DNA from: a bacterium
Lineage (GTDB): Bacteria; Cyanobacteriota; Vampirovibrionia; Obscuribacterales; Obscuribacteraceae
Reading direction: 5' to 3'
Assembly: GCA_030431355.1 (NCBI GenBank)
Contig: JAUIJG010000303.1
Coordinates: 1 to 6,659, forward strand
DNA: 6,659 nt
Below are positions 6,255-6,659 of the stretch, piece by piece. Each line of letters starts with the position of its first letter. Position 1 is the first letter of the stretch. Made by a program: the position numbers and the translations under genes. Under the pieces are notes generated by a model. That model made no database searches. It saw only the letters and a program-made list of their open reading frames with translations, and was not told where the DNA came from.

Positions 6255-6659
6255 ATGGAAGACCTTTCCCAAGAGTCGAAGAATAATAAAACTGCTGATA
6301 TTGCAAAGGGTCGCTCCGGGCGATCTGATGCCGATGGAGTCAAATCCGTTGAGGATCGTGCCAGTCAGAAATCGGCTGGGCACATAGAAGATCCGCTGCT
6401 TACCTTTCAAGTTGACTTTGCGGATTTTGATAAGAATAAGGACGGCTTCTTAACCGCCGACGAGTTCGAGATTGTTGAGAACGACAAATCTTACGACTCT
6501 GAATTGCGCCGGGTAGCTGGCTTGCTCAAACGAGACATAAAATCGGTGGAAGAATATTCCAACGACGAATGGTTTGATGAAAATGACGGAGCAACCGTAA
6601 AAGACCTGGAAAAGATGAGAGCCAGCACCAGCTCGGTTCCTCAGCCCGGTATAGGTAAC
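6255..6659 (+). CDS. EF-hand calcium-binding domain protein, N-terminal part (3' end outside window)
   Basis: An open frame runs from ATG 6255 to the window edge without a stop, giving the first 135 residues. The start is well supported by AGGAG 6 bp upstream. The N-terminus is polar (rich in D, S, K and N) with no signal peptide or membrane segment, so the protein is probably cytoplasmic. Residues 59-70, 'DKNKDGFLTADE', form a canonical 12-residue EF-hand loop: Asp at 1, Asn at 3, Asp at 5, Gly at 6, Leu at 8, Glu at 12. A second segment, 'SNDEWFDENDGATVKDLEKM' (102-121), resembles an EF-hand or dockerin-like loop one residue short ('DENDG'), so it may be degenerate or a structural partner for the first. 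The gene diverges from the PBP gene with 35 bp between annotated starts. Calcium binding is inferred from the loop; a cellular role cannot be given from this fragment. More EF-hands may follow beyond the edge. Confidence 0.8.
   Translation, partial: MEDLSQESKNNKTADIAKGRSGRSDADGVKSVEDRASQKSAGHIEDPLLTFQVDFADFDKNKDGFLTADEFEIVENDKSYDSELRRVAGLLKRDIKSVEEYSNDEWFDENDGATVKDLEKMRASTSSVPQPGIGN

Noticed and set aside
6026..6343. Leftward open frame overlapping both the PBP N-terminus and the EF-hand gene
   Set aside because: It overlaps a well-supported EF-hand gene antisense and its product has no recognisable domain.
1..6659. Mobile elements, tRNA or rRNA genes, CRISPR arrays
   Set aside because: No transposase, integrase, tRNA-like cloverleaf, rRNA sequence or regularly spaced repeat was seen.

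Overview
The window carries five protein genes at moderate GC content, with no RNA genes, insertion sequences or CRISPR arrays. From left to right they are: (1) the 3' end of a large alpha-2-macroglobulin-like protein (+); (2) a small XRE-type helix-turn-helix regulator (+); (3) a bacteriophytochrome histidine kinase (-); (4) a class A penicillin-binding protein (-); and (5) the 5' end of an EF-hand protein (+, runs off the window). Genes 2 and 3 converge on a symmetric hairpin that should terminate both. Genes 3 and 4 point the same way across a 204-bp gap. Genes 4 and 5 diverge, with only 35 bp between the annotated starts.

The organism is a bacterium with a peptidoglycan wall. The class A PBP, the planctomycete-like style of the macroglobulin C-terminus, the bacteriophytochrome and the EF-hand protein with its 'SNDEW..ENDG' segment together remind me of large-genome environmental bacteria such as Obscuribacterales (Vampirovibrionia/'Melainabacteria', non-photosynthetic relatives of Cyanobacteria). 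This placement is recalled from general protein style, not from a search, and is tentative. Weak or absent Shine-Dalgarno sequences at three of the four visible starts, and the use of GTG and TTG starts, fit a lineage with relaxed initiation signals.

Functionally the window combines envelope biology with signalling. The macroglobulin would trap proteases outside the cytoplasmic membrane, and the PBP polymerises and crosslinks peptidoglycan. The phytochrome senses red/far-red light through a biliverdin bound at Cys19 and phosphorylates a response regulator that is not encoded here. No heme oxygenase gene (chromophore supply) is in view. The XRE protein is probably a local or global DNA-binding regulator, and the EF-hand protein probably binds calcium in the cytoplasm. 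Nothing in the sequence proves that these genes form one system. The nearest thing to a functional link is the same-strand PBP-phytochrome pair.

The non-coding parts hold the most checkable small signals: an extended -10 promoter placed for a leaderless XRE transcript, the bidirectional terminator, a tandem octamer repeat directly after the PBP stop codon, and a 13-bp palindrome in the phytochrome leader. The divergent PBP/EF-hand junction suggests that the PBP start should be re-examined.
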